Source of the DNA: Artemia franciscana
Taxonomy: Eukaryota; Arthropoda; Branchiopoda; Anostraca; Artemiidae
NCBI RefSeq assembly: GCF_032884065.1
Contig: NC_088867.1
Location: 27,895,507 to 27,959,506 of the forward strand
Length of the DNA: 64,000 nucleotides
Reading direction: 5' to 3'
Positions 14,387 to 26,159 of this stretch are shown piece by piece. Made by a program: the position numbers and the translations under genes. Positions within the stretch are counted from its first letter, which is position 1. The number at the start of each line of letters is the position of its first letter. The notes beneath the pieces are model-generated. The model did not search any database. It had not been told where the DNA came from and saw only the letters and a list, made by a program, of their open reading frames with translations.

Positions 14387-14501
14387 ACTTACGAAGCAAA
14401 AATTGACGCTCTTCAAAAGCAAGTCGAAGAACAGAGTATGACAATGTCCCTATACAGCTCTTGTACTACTGACGATCTAGGAGTTGACGAAGATATTTTC
14501 G
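14387..14501 (+). CDS. unc-104: unc-104/KIF1A kinesin-3, second coiled-coil exon
   Basis: The exon encodes '[16 protein letters not shown]' followed by '[20 protein letters not shown]' and 'IF'. The 'YE(S/A)K.(D/E)ALQKQVE' string continues the post-FHA coiled coil of KIF1A. The acidic tail 'DDLGVDED' matches the position of the acidic stretch before 'WTERE' in the family. The acceptor is TTTTTTTACAG. The donor is TTCG|GTAAGTA, leaving one base (phase 1). Its 115 bases agree with phase 0 entry and phase 1 exit. The serine- and threonine-rich middle is not conserved. Confidence 0.88.
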
Positions 14502-16950
14502 GTAAGTAAACCTAACAGTTTAAAATAAACAAAATTATCCAGTCCCTGTCTTGGAAGGATAAATAAACAACTCCCCACTTAGACATTGATGTTAAAGAAA
14601 AGTATAAATCGATGCGTATTATGTCCGTGTAAATGTAAGCCTTATTCAAAATAAAATTACTTAAATGCTGCTAGAAACTTACATCTGAGGAAATGGGTAT
14701 ATAAAATAAGAGATTAACAAAATTGGACTTTTTAAATTTTGATCCTTGTTTGTTTGTTAGTTTCTTTTTCTTTTTTTTTTTGAACATGAATATATATTTA
14801 AATACCCATGTTTGGAAGTAAATGCCGGGCCAAAACTTTTAAACAGTGTGGCAATGTTAATCTTTTTTCTTGGGGCTATGTTTCATTATCTTCTTTTTCT
14901 TTTGCTAGTTTGTTACTTTCTTTTCTTTTGTCTTTTACTTAGTCTATTTTGTTTTCTACGAGAAGCTGGTCTGCAATAAAAGCTCTGCGATAAACAACAT
15001 ACAGCTGGATATATTATCCTTTGGCAATTTGTTGGTCGTTTCTGTTGTTGATGAGAAACCAGCAAATATTTAATCCCTTGCGACGTAATTAAGATTTAAT
15101 TTGTAAATTTCACAAAACCATTTCACAGAACCAGACAAAGAATGTTTGTTAAATGACATCTTTGACGACGCTTGGCTCCTAAATTTGTGGGCCTAGTATG
15201 CCACTAGTTAACTTTTTCCCTAATTTTGTTCCCTAGAATCATTGGAGGTGCAATTTTTTACAAGATGTTCCACAAGGGCCGAGCGTTGTGTGTCTCTTCT
15301 TGTAGGTGATCCAACCTTACCGTTTTTCTGTGTTTTTGCCTTTTTTGTCGTTTTTGTCTTTTTTGTCGTTTTCGTCTTTTTGATCTCGTAAAACTTTAGA
15401 TTGCAAGATACGTTCCCTCCTTTTGGTACGACGATACGAAGCTTGAATTTACAAAATTAATTAATGAAAATATATGAACTTGTCGAAGCAAACCTCAGGT
15501 TAGAGACAATTGAGATAACCTAGTAGAATATTTTTCGAAGAGAGTTGAAAGCTGTGTCGAACAATTGATTTCTTTTAAGTTCTTATTTTAATTTTCTTCT
15601 ATTAGCTTATGAGGCTCAGTGCTATTAAGTCAGTTTCTTTCTGGGAAAGTAAAGAGCAACATTAAAGCTGGAAATGAATATAAGCTATCCTTCATATTAG
15701 GGGGGCTGCCACCCCCTCAACCACTGCTGTTCATGCTAAATTTGGACAAGGGTTTCTTAAAAGCATTTTAGAGGGCGACAAATAAAGCCAGTTGGTAACT
15801 ACAAGTGAAATATTTACCAATTATATTTTAAAACATTTTCACAAAAAAAAATTATTGTTTGAAGAAAACGCAAATGAACTATTCTTGAAGCACTTCTTTC
15901 CTTTTCTTTAATCCTTTTGCTCTTCTGTAAGAGCATTGATCCTTGAAACATGGAGAAGGTAGTCTCCATGTAATTTTAGTCCATTTTAGCGTAATGAATG
16001 GGTGTCAAGGAGTGGCAACATCCGTCGTAAATGGGGTTATTTGTATTCGTTTTAAGTTTTAATGTCGGTCTCTATTTTCATTAAAAAAAAAACTTTTTCA
16101 TTCTGTCTGCTCGCTTTAATATCCTATTCAGGGTAATCTAAATATTAAGAATAGCTCCCATATTACACATTCCATCCAAATATGTTCCTCCAAGTAAGGG
16201 GAGGTTAGTCAGTCATAGATCCAATGTCATTGTCTGGGGGGGGATCTTAAGTGAGGGTCTCATATTTTTGAGTATGTCTGACTAGTTGTGTAATAAAAAT
16301 ACTACGTTTACGTTTCAGGCAGGTTTATGTATAATACAGAGAATAAAATACGATTCAACTTAAGCTTTATTCGTTTTGAGATTTATTTATTTGTTTATAT
16401 TAGTACCTGTTGTATGTTTCTATTATGATTTATAATTTAGTTTCTGTTCGTTGTGGGTTTCATTTATTCTTTAATAGTAATTTCTGGTTGTTTTGAGTTC
16501 GAGTTACTGTAAGTTTCTATTTCTTCTGATATTCACTTTCAAATGCCCTTTACTTTTCTTTGGAAAACTTATTTTACAAAAGTTTTTTTTAATTTATTTC
16601 TGTTCGTTTTTGATTGCCAAAGTTTCAAGTTTTTCGAAATTCCCTATTTAAAAATATTTTTTTTATTCCAAGATAAATTAACAGTTTTGGTAAGAACTAA
16701 TAAACTAAACTTAATATTGGATATATAATGATATTAATTGCTGAAAGCTCACCAGCTCAAGTTTTTGTTTCACCCAGGCCGGATTTAAAGCTTTGACGCC
16801 TCTAACCTCAAGCGTTTTTGCCGCTCCATATGTGCAACGTTTTCGGGGAAGTCGTCAAAACTTCTGGAATAGTGAAAGCCGCAGGGCCTAGTGGGCCTAT
16901 TGGTAAATCCTGGTCTGGTTTCACTGCAATTTTCATTTTATTTTCAATGT
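14502..16950 (+). other. unc-104 intron, no clear feature
   Basis: AT-rich sequence. A short string near 16040-16085 (TCGTTTTAAGTTTTAATGTC) matches the arm of the dispersed hairpin repeat. Nothing else is recognised. Confidence 0.5.
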
Positions 16951-17640
16951 TGCAATAAGAACAAAAGAATATAATTTCTTTAAGTAAAGCGCCAAACACG
17001 CAGTAGGCCTTATACTTTTCCGTTAGAGAAACGGGCAGTAACCATATTCCTGTTTGTAGTGAAGACACGAATCAGTCGAAGTAAATAACCCCTCACTCCC
17101 TGAAAACGACCGCGGTCTAACAACCAATCTTTAATCCAGTTCTCACTTGTATTTGAATTCTATTCTCCCAATTATTATAATAAAAAAGAGTTAAGCTATT
17201 TTTATAGAACTTTGTAGCCTCTTAAGCAAGAGAATGATGATTCTACGAAAGAGAATTGGTTATTTAAGTAAGAGAATGATACTTTTACCGTAAGAGAAGC
17301 CTGCAGTAGCACTACTCTTGTTTGTAGTGAAGACACCATTTTTTTTAGAATTACGTAACCCCTGCTCCCTGAAGACGCCCGTGGTCTAACAACCAATCCT
17401 TAATCCAATTCTCACTTGTCTTTGAATTCTATTCTCCCAATTATTATAATAAGAAAGGGAAACTAATTTTGCAGAACTTTGTAGCCCATCAGTAAGAAAA
17501 TAATAATTCTAAGTAAGAGAATTGCTTATTTAAGGAAGAGAATGATATTTTTATTATTTGGGAAATGGGTAGTAGCCATACACTTTTTTGTAGTGAAGAC
17601 ATTATTCATTAGAGGTACGTGACCACAGTTCTTTCGGAAA
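16951..17640. repeat. Tandem repeat, about 267-bp period, 2.6 copies
   Basis: TTTGTAGTGAAGACA occurs at about 17053, 17320 and 17587, and CCCAATTATTATAATAA at about 17166 and 17436, giving a period near 267-270 bases. Short open frames in each unit come from the repeat and show no domain. Confidence 0.88.
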
Positions 17641-17744
17641 GAATTGGAGGAAAAATCTTTAACTAATTTTTAACTAATTGCAAAAACCTTCAAGTTTTTG
17701 AAAACTCCTTATTTCAAAATAAGATGTTTTTTCGAAATCAAATG

Positions 17745-17965
17745 TTCATCAAAGTATCAAAACTAGTATCAAATCAAAGTATCAAAACTAGTAACAATAT
17801 CAAAATACCAAAGTATCAAAGTTAACAAGGTATCAAAGTAAACAAGGTATCAAAGTAACAATTAGCAACTTGCACAACTTATAGCCCTTACACCGTAAAT
17901 CGAATTTACCACGTAAAACACTGAATCTAAGTATCAAAGTAAACAAAGTATCAAAGTAGCAATAA
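17745..17965. repeat. CAAAGTATCAAA minisatellite
   Basis: Irregular repeats of CAAAGTATCAAA with AACTAG or AACAAGGTAT spacers fill 17750-17870 and recur at 17930-17960. Confidence 0.85.
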
Positions 17966-17984
17966 TTAAGTTCCGTAACTCCGA

Positions 17985-20900
17985 GCCATTTCCCTTGGGC
18001 TGGGGGGGTGGGTGTCAACCCCTTAAGCGTATTAATTTGGCCTTTGGACTATTTTGAACAAAATGGCTATCTCCAAATTTTGACCGGATGCCCTTTGGGA
18101 AATATGGGGCGTGGGCTAGTTGGCCATTGATCACTTTTGGCTCTTAAAAAAGAACTTCAAGTCTCAATTTCCAATCGAATTAGCCCCCACCAATACGGCA
18201 ATACGACCACCTTTTCCATAGAACCCTATATTACAATCCTTGCCCCGGGGCTAGGGAAGATTTCTCAACCCATAAGTTATAGCGATTTGAATTTTAGGCA
18301 ATTTTGAGCAAAATGGCTATTTCAAAGTTTTCATAAGATGTATTTAAAGAAAAAAGGCACAAGGGCGGGGAGGGGTTGATCACTTTTCGATTTTTAAGAA
18401 TGTACAACTTCCATAAGTTATTATTCTTGTCCCGGGTGCTATGGGCAATTTCTCAAGCCCCTAATTTATAGTAATTTGGATTTTGGACTACTTTGAACGA
18501 AATGGCTATCTGAAAATTTTTATCGATGTATTCGGGAGAAAAGGCGGGGAGCGGGGTAGATACTTTCCGATTACTTTTGACGAATCTTAAAAAGCCAACT
18601 AGAACTTTCAATTTCCAATCAAAAGAGCCATCTCTGAAGTTTATACGACCATCCCTTACCTTATATACTCTCGGGGCATAGCTTACAACACTTGTTCCTG
18701 GGCTCTGGGGGATGTGTCGACCTTGGAGTTTTTGTTATCTAACCTTTAAACTATTTTGAACAAAATGGCTATGTCAAAATCTTGATTGGATGCATTTGGG
18801 GAAAAAAGGGCTTTGGGGGGGAGCTAGTTGCCCTCCGATTACTTTTGACCCCTCCGAAGTTTGTTCAACCATCCCTTCCATAAAAACCTTATATACCCCC
18901 AGTGCACATTTTACAACACTTGCCATCGGATTCTGGGGGGAGGGCTATTTTATACCTGGAGTTTTTATTATATTATTTAAGTGGTCTATTTTGAATAAAA
19001 TGGCTCTATAAAAAATGCGATTGGATGCATTTCGGGAAAAGAAGGCTGGGAGGGAGTGGGAGGTGGCTGGTCGACATCGAATCCCTTTTGACGCTTAAAA
19101 CGTGAATTAGAGCTTTCGATTTCTAATCATTTGAGTCCCCTTCAAAGTTTATACGACCACCTCTCCTATAAATAGCTTATATGCCCTTGTGGCATAAGCT
19201 AAAACCCTTCCCCTGGGTCTGGGATAGGGGGAGTTACGTTGACAACGAAGTTTTTGTTATCTTATCATTGGACTATTTCAAACAAAACGGGGATCTCAAG
19301 ATTTTTATTTGATGCATTTGGGTAAAAGAGGTGTTTGTGTCAGGGGGGGGGGTATGCCTTCCGTTAACTTTTGACTCATAAAAAGGCAACTAGAACTTTC
19401 AATTTCCAATCAAATGAACCACCTTCGAAGTTTATACAAAAAACCTTACATAAAAACCTTATACGCTTCCGGAGCATAACTTGAACACTTGCCCCCGGGA
19501 TCTAGGGGGCTGAGTCGACCACGAAGTTTTGGTTATCTAATGTTTGAAGTATTTAAAAAAATGGCTATCTCAAAATTTGTATAGGAGGGATTTGGGGGGA
19601 AAGGGGTCTGAGTGGGGGCTAGTTACGCTTTGATCTCTTTTTACTCTTAAAAACTGGACTAAAACTTCCAACTTTTAATCAAATCAGCCACTTTCGAAGT
19701 TTATACGACCACCCCTTACATAAAATCTTATATGCCTCTGGGGCATAACTAAAAACACTTGCCCCTGGGCTCTGGGGGGCTGTGTCGACCCTAGAGTTAA
19801 CTGATATTTGAACAATTTAAAAAAAAATGTCTACCTCAAAATTTGAAACAACCACATATGACCCAGAGCATAATTTACAACGCCTTTCCCCGGGCCCTGG
19901 GGGGTCGCGTCGACACCAGAGTTTTTCCTATCGGACCTTTGAACTATTTTTCACAAAATGACTGTCTCAAAATTTTAATCGGATGGGTTTTGGGAAAAAA
20001 AGGGCGGGGAGGGGCTAGTTGACCTCGGATCTCTTTTTACTCTTAAAAAGCAAACTAGGACTTTCAGTTTCCAATCAAAAGAGCCCTCCCTGAGGTTTAT
20101 ACGAGCATCTTTTCCATAATAGCCATATATGTCCCATGGACATAACTTACAACGCCTGTCCCCGGGGCCTGGGGTATTGTGTCGACACCGAAGTTTTTGT
20201 TATCTGAAAAATTTGTATCGGATGGGTTTGGGTAAAAAAGGGTTTGGGTGGACTAGTTGCCCTCCGATCGCTTACTCTTAAAAAGCGAACTAGAACTCTC
20301 AATTTCCCTTCAAATGAGTCCTCTCTAAAGTTTATACAAGCATCCCTTCTATAAGAACCATATATGCGCCCAGGACATAACTTACAACGCCCCAGGCCCT
20401 GGAGATTGTTTCGACTCTGGAGTTTTCATTATATGATCTTTGAACTATTTTTAACAAAATACCTATCTCGAAATTTTTATCGGATGGGCTTGGGCAAAAA
20501 AAGGCGTGGGGGGCCTAGTCCATCGGACCTCTTTTGACTCTTAAAATTTGAACTAGAACTTCAAATCTTCAATCAAATGTGCCCTCTCTGAAGTTTATAC
20601 GAGCATGCCACCGGGACCTGGTGGGTTATGTTGACACTGGAGTTTTTGTTATCTGACCTTTGAACTATGTTCAACAAAATAGCCATCTCAAAAATTTTAT
20701 CGGATGTATTTGTCGAAAAACAAACCATCAAACTGAATGTAGACAAAAAACAGACAATCTGACTGTGGAAAAACAGTCAGTGGGTTAGTTGCCCTCCAAT
20801 CTCTTTTGACTCTTCAAAAATGAACTAGAACTTTCAATTTCCAATCAAATAAGCCCTCTCTGAAGTTTATACGAGCATTCCTTTCGTAAGAACCATATAT

Positions 20901-21170
20901 GTCCCCAGGTTATAACTTACAACGCCCGCCCACGGGCTCTGGGGGTTTTGTGTTGACCCCAGAGTTTTTGTTCTATAATCTTTGAACCAATTTTGAAAAA
21001 ATGGCCATCTCAAAGTTCTTATCTGATAAGTTTGATGAAAAAAGGCGTGGAAGGGGGGCTAGTTACTCTCTGATCACTTTTGACTCTTGAAAAGGACACT
21101 TGAACTTCTGATTCCCAATTGATTGAGCCCTTTCATAGTTCATGTGACCCCTTTCATATGAAGTGCCTCT
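17985..21170. repeat. Satellite array, about 190-320-bp degenerate monomers
   Basis: About 12 head-to-tail monomers. Landmarks in order within a unit are AACAAAATGGCTATCTCAAA, a GGATGCATTTGGG-like string, AAAAAAGG with a G-rich run, GCTAGTTGCCCTCCGATC, AACTAGAACTTTCAATTTCC, GAAGTTTATACGACCA, TATATGCCCC, CTTACAACGC and GGAGTTTTTGTTATC. AACAAAATGGCTAT-like strings recur at about 18058, 18308, 18498, 18761, 18995, 19283, 19558, 19826, 19955, 20453, 20674 and 20995. Units are diverged and often internally deleted. The whole array lies in one unc-104 intron. The unit matches an internal segment of the dispersed foldback repeat (see 28172-29145). Confidence 0.9.
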
Positions 21171-21258
21171 GGGAAAAATAATAATAAATAAATAATAAAA
21201 TTGGAGCCGTGTGACCTTTGCTGTATCTGTTTTTTTCTGTTCTGTTTTGTTTTTCAAG

Positions 21259-21446
21259 TGAACCTAATTGTAGTTAATCCGTTGTTTGAAGCGGACACAT
21301 GTTGGACTGAAAGAGAATATAGATTGGCAACTTGGGCAGCTAGTAAATGGCGAAGACATCAGTTTACATCTCTTCGGGACGACCTATGGGGAAATGCTGT
21401 TTTCCTGAAGGAAGCTAACGCCATCTCTGTGGAACTGAAGAAGAAG
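21259..21446 (+). CDS. unc-104: unc-104/KIF1A kinesin-3, WTERE exon
   Basis: The core reads '[20 protein letters not shown]', '[20 protein letters not shown]' and 'AISVELKKK', almost invariant in KIF1A/KIF1B/UNC-104, where it is a short helical and coiled-coil region in the kinesin-associated segment. The donor AAG|GTAACT after 21446 gives phase 0 and joins 24336. Entry is phase 1 after the 14387-14501 exon. I chose the acceptor TTTTTCAAG at 21258, which adds '[14 protein letters not shown]' before CWTERE. An alternative in-frame acceptor at TTTGAAG, just before CGGACACATG, would give a shorter linker closer to known proteins. The core is certain; the 5' boundary is not. Confidence 0.9.
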
Positions 21447-22973
21447 GTAACTCGCTTATCTGCAAATTTTCGCCTATCTAAACAATAGCAAGGCCTTTGA
21501 CCTCGTTTGGAACTTGAATGGCTGTCAACGCTTCCCTAATGTGGTTCTTCTTTGAACCCTTAAATGTTTAAGCAAAATTATCTTCCTTTTTTCTTTTTTG
21601 AATAAAATAAAGTCAAGATGCTGATGCCAAAAAGCCAGACATCAACCGTTGCTGTTGTTTTGTTGTTTTTCTAACCAAATTTAAAACCTTAGTTTTGAAA
21701 CAAGCGTAATATTATTAAGTCATAAGCATTTTTTTTGAAAAAATACATAGTTATTTTGAAATAAGATGTCTTCTTCTATATTTTTTAAATTCATTCTCTG
21801 CCAAAATGAGTTAGAGTTTGAAACTTCGGACTCTTATTGTTATTTTCGTATTAATTTTTTTTTTAGTTTTTCACTGTCTTATTCAAAATTTTACTAGTTT
21901 CTAACTACATTTGCTGTTTTTGTAACTTCATTTTTAAAGCTCTGTATTAATATTCTGACTATAACGCCACTTGAAAATAAGTCACGTAAAAAAAAAACTC
22001 GTTTAACAGCAAATATAGAGGTTTAGGTGAAATTTAACCTCTAAATATTGTTGAAACACCCCCTTGAATGCTTAGCAGAAGTTAAGTTATAAAGACCGTT
22101 AATTTGAATTGCTGCGCTTGAAATTATCTTATTCTAAACTGAAAAATCCATCCCAGTCCTTAAATATAACTCCTCTTAATTTTTTCTTTTTTTTTTCTTT
22201 GGTACTTTTTTTTTCATTTAACAAGAACTTACTATTTCTGTAATTCTGTAATTCATTGAAAGACTATTTCATTTATATACAATATACACTCACTGGTAAA
22301 GAATAATCACAAAGTTCTGGTTGAAGTGCAGTTTTAGCAAGATGTCTGAGTATATTCATAGCAAGTGTCACTTCTTTAGAACCTTCGCTCAAAGCAAGAC
22401 TCGCCCGTCTTTTCTCTCCCTTTCCAGTTTTTGTGTATATCCTCTAATATACCCAACTAAAGGCTAAAATATCTGACTATCTGAGACTAAAATAGCACTT
22501 ACCAACCGAAATTTGCAAAAATAGTTATTTGCGCTGATGGAAAAGAAGATATATGTTAAACAGTTCTAATTAAATTTTACTAACTCTGACTTCAACCAAC
22601 AATTAGACAAATAGAAATTATTAGAAATAGAAATTATGACGTTATGAAAAATTAGAAATAGACAATTAAACAGTAATATTTGAGAACGAGTCGTGAAAAA
22701 CGCACATCAATCCACTTCGTAAATATAATGAAATGTATTTATAATTAAATATATATTTTGTCGTGAGAAAAGCTATCCTTCATAGATAAAAATAAGAAAT
22801 TCAAAATCAGAGTTAACTATGGTAGACAACAGAATAAATTAGAGAAGAAAAACATTATTATAGGGAATATAAGGATTCCTAAGATTTTGATTGTGTGTTT
22901 AGCCTAGGTTAATGCTATTTTCTCTCCTTTTTTCTCCAAGATCCAAAATAAGAATATACTGTATAAGGCAAGG
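21447..22973 (+). other. unc-104 intron, no clear feature
   Basis: AT-rich intron without recognised coding or repeat content up to the hAT remnant. Confidence 0.5.
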
Positions 22974-23907
22974 CAGGGTTTTTCAACCAGTGAGGATGTG
23001 CCCTTCTAGGGAGGCATAGACCAATCTAAGGGGAGGTCCGAATAGTAGCCAGGATTGACATAAAATCAAATTAAGTTAAAACTACGCAGTCACGTGAATT
23101 TTAAAACACTTAACAATTGATTATGAGTTAGGAAAACACACACATAATAGGAGAAATACTAGTTTTGCCATCAGCTATTGATATGGTCAACAATATTTGG
23201 CGAATCCTTTGCAAACAGCTAAGACAAATACTGCTTGCTGATGACACAGTTGGCTGAAGAATTGAAGATGTATCCGATTACCTTTCCATCAGTTAGTCTC
23301 TCAGATGCGCACTTCAAAATTGTTTAGCTACGTTGATGCTGCTAGAGACATTCATTTGATTGCATATTTTCGGTATGTTGAAGAGAATATAAACTGAAGA
23401 TGGATTACAATCCTGGCAAAGCCACATCAAGAGAATTTTTGATATAATCGACATTTTTTAGTGAGAACGATTTAATGTCGAATAATTGCGCTGGGCTTTG
23501 TGCAGACGGTACACAGCCGATGTCAGAACGCAGAACTAGCCAACAAGCCCTAATTGGAAACACCCGATGTTCTCTTAAGGCATTTTGATGGGTAACTTTA
23601 AACTGAATAAATTTTATGTATTTAAATCAGCATAAAAAACCTGTTCTTTTGTTGTATGTATTGTTATCAAAATTCCGATTTTTACTGTTTTGATTATCTT
23701 TTGGCCGACTCGCTCCGTACTTAGTTTGTTACCACGAGCTGTTTGACGATAATACAAAATTGTTGTTCGTTTTCTTTGTTGGCAAGAATTTGTGTTAATA
23801 AGTTTTATGGTACTAGAAATTTTGTGTTTGTATAAAAATAAAGGGGAGGCGCCATATGAACAAATGTTTTAAGGGAGGCGTGATAAAATAAACGTTGGAA
23901 ACCACTA
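22974..23907 (+). mobile_element. hAT transposon remnant (ZBED/SCAND3-like transposase)
   Basis: The left end CAGGGTTTTTCAACCAGTG and the right end GTTGGAAACCACTA resemble hAT terminal inverted repeats of the CAGTGGTTCTCAACC type. The flanks AGGCAAGG and AGGTAAAA agree at 5 of 8 bases, as expected for a decayed 8-bp target duplication. The interior (about 23190-23580) reads, across frames, 'CKQLRQILLADDTVG.RIED', 'SYVDAARDIHLIAYFRYVE' and 'CAGLCADGTQPMSERR'. These correspond to the family strings around 'LSNDTV..RI', 'DESTD' and 'C.DGAPAM' in hAT transposases of the ZBED5/SCAND3/GTF2IRD2 type. The first acidic position of 'DESTD' is altered and there are several stops and shifts, so it is inactive. 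Confidence 0.65.
23592..23757. repeat. End fragment of the dispersed foldback repeat inside the hAT remnant
   Basis: AATCAGCATAAAAAACC, TCTTTTGTTGTATG, ACTCGCTCCGTACTTAG and GTTACCACGAGCTGTTTGA follow the same order and spacing as the right end of the repeat at 28172-29145 (which ends GGGTCGCTCCTTACTACAG, ACCACGAACTGTTTGAT). It is strongly diverged. Confidence 0.65.
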
Positions 23908-24335
23908 AGGTAAAAGAAACAGCACTAGACTTTATAATCCAAACCGGTAGACCTAATCTCTGTTTCGTGGCCCTTCAGCTAGGAAGGGAAATGGAAAGAA
24001 TATTCTATGTAGTTTCAGACGGCTATGATAAATAAAAAATCATGTGAAGTCTCAGTTTGATTTGTTAGCTTGTAAATGCTTGTCACCAAAAATTTCATTT
24101 GGACGGAAAATTCACTTTCTCCTGAACCCTCTTCCTCCCCGGATTCTGACATATTTATTAATCCTTTCTCTTTTATTATTCTATTTTCTTTTTTTTTTTT
24201 GTTCACATTGAAAGCAGAGAAAAGAAAAGTAAAAAAAAAATCGTAAATAACTACAGATAATTGTTACAAAAATCGTGAACACAAAATTTGTGAATTACCC
24301 TTCTGGATTCAAAGTACTTTTTTTTTATTTTTTAG

Positions 24336-24541
24336 GTTCAGTTTCAATTTATTTTGCTCACTGATTCAATATACTCTCCGCTTTCACCTGATCTAAAAGC
24401 TTCCTTAATGTCTTCATACGATGGAGAATCTGGTGATTACCTGGGCTTGTCAACTAAGCCTCAACCTCGAACTCTGGTGGCTGTAGAGGTCCAAGATACA
24501 AAAAATGGTGCTACACACTATTGGACTCTTGAGAAGCTAAG
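24336..24541 (+). CDS. unc-104: unc-104/KIF1A kinesin-3, exon encoding VQFQF...[13 protein letters not shown]
   Basis: The exon reads '[20 protein letters not shown]', a variable serine-rich middle, then '[20 protein letters not shown]' and 'TLEKLR'. Both ends are near-identical to KIF1A/KIF1B/UNC-104, in the kinesin-associated region between the coiled coils and the cargo-binding tail. The acceptor is TTTTTTTAG before 24336. The donor is CTAAG|GTAGGC after 24541, leaving two bases (phase 2) to complete the arginine codon. An ATG-initiated frame starting at 24354 misses the first six codons. It is the last exon identified with certainty. Confidence 0.95.
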
Positions 24542-25499
24542 GTAGGCGCGCAATGGTCATCTAAGGCGTAGACATTCCTTTTAATTTGATTCAAATTTCC
24601 CGAGGGTTGTGTCGTACCCAATCGATGGTGTTGTCTTACGAAGGTTAAAAATGAGCATTACCTACAACATCTTTGGTTACATTTGCTCCAAAAGAATGCT
24701 TCCAGAGCAACACATTTTTTTGCTTCTTTCCCATCGCTTAAATGTTGCAGTTCTCAATTCCACGAAATTATTAAGATGCCAAGAATGCCAAGAAAAAAGA
24801 TTTCTCAAAAAATTATGAAAAGTTCCATAAAGACAATCACCAACTAAGTTGCTTCTGTTTAAAATCAACTTCATTCCCTATTACCTTACACTTAATACAT
24901 GCTGTTAATTTTAAATTCCCCAAATATACAAGTGAATGCTGTGTTAACTTCTTTAAAACATAAAACTTATCCCAATCTATGCTGCTATTTCTAAAAAAAA
25001 CAGCATTTACAAGGTAAGGCCACGTTAATTAGCCTTGAAACTTACAACGCATTTGATTGGGAAGGAGAATTTCTCACGTGTCTAACACCGAGATTGAACA
25101 CTTTATTGATAATTATAAAATTACGTCATTACATTATATTTGTTGTTTATAACTGTTGTGCACGAGGACAAATTTCCTTACTGTAAAAATGTACCAGCAG
25201 CAAGTTGGCACAAGTACGTAACCCCTTGTGCCTGAACATTAACATACTGTGGGATTCTTGCTTACATGTCATTTTCGGTGATGAAGGAGGAATCACCAAA
25301 CAATGACATCTTATAGCCTTCCGGCGCTTGTAGCGTAAATTTCAATTGTCGAAAAATTCCTTGACTACGGTCTTCAAGGATGTAGATACCTGCCTATCAA
25401 ATTGTACGTGAAAGTGGATACTTTAGTGCGGATTGTAGGTTAGGCTAAAAAGTGGAGATCACTTTGAAATTGCATATGCCCTGTCTCGTGGCACAAAAC
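24542..25499 (+). other. unc-104 intron, no clear feature
   Basis: AT-rich sequence. No exon of the next expected kinesin-3 segment (DPFYDRFPWF) was recognised. Confidence 0.45.
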
Positions 25500-26150
25500 T
25501 GTATTTTGATCAGAAAGATTGGACTTTCAAAAAATGGCCAGAAAAGCGGTGTACGCTTCAGAAAATCATCATTCTCATATTCCATTAGATTCCACTTGTC
25601 CTATAAATTTCAAGCATATCAGTAAAAAAAAAAGTTTACATGTCTTTCTGCTGAAAAGTTCGTGTGGAAGGTTGGTACTGGAAGGTACATGGGCCCACTT
25701 TGTGCCTTAAATTATATACAATGAAATCATTCACGTTTTCTGTTTAGGCAAGATAGGATAAGGCGCAACGTACCTAAATTTCTACTTTGAAAATTAGCAA
25801 TAGTTGTTGGAGAGGCTAGTACCATGTTTTGTTCTCCAGTCATACAGATTAAAAATCCTTATGTGACTCCGTTGCAAAATAGGTATAACTTGCCTATCCT
25901 TCTGCCCAAAAAAATTGCACTTCAAGGAGTGGAGTAAAGGAAGGGCTAAAAGCCTAATTTCCTTTTCATTTATACAGTTTGAAAATCATTATATATATAT
26001 CTGATTTAAACAAGTTGCAATATGCTTATCTTTTTTTCTAAAAAGATTTATTTGGGAGGGTAGGCGGGGCTTGGAGGGTCGCTGGCCCACTTTGGTCTTT
26101 CCGTCATACGAATCAAAAATCATTGCATGAGCTACGAAGGAGCTACAGAC
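25500..26150. repeat. Degenerate tandem repeat, about 200-bp units
   Basis: GGGCCCACTTTGTGCC (near 25690), GGCTAGTACCATGTTTTG (near 25814) and GCTGGCCCACTTTGG (near 26080) each precede a string like CATACGAATCAAAAATCATT. Repetition is visible but diverged, and the unit boundaries are not firm. Confidence 0.5.
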
Positions 26151-26159
26151 CACTTTTTA

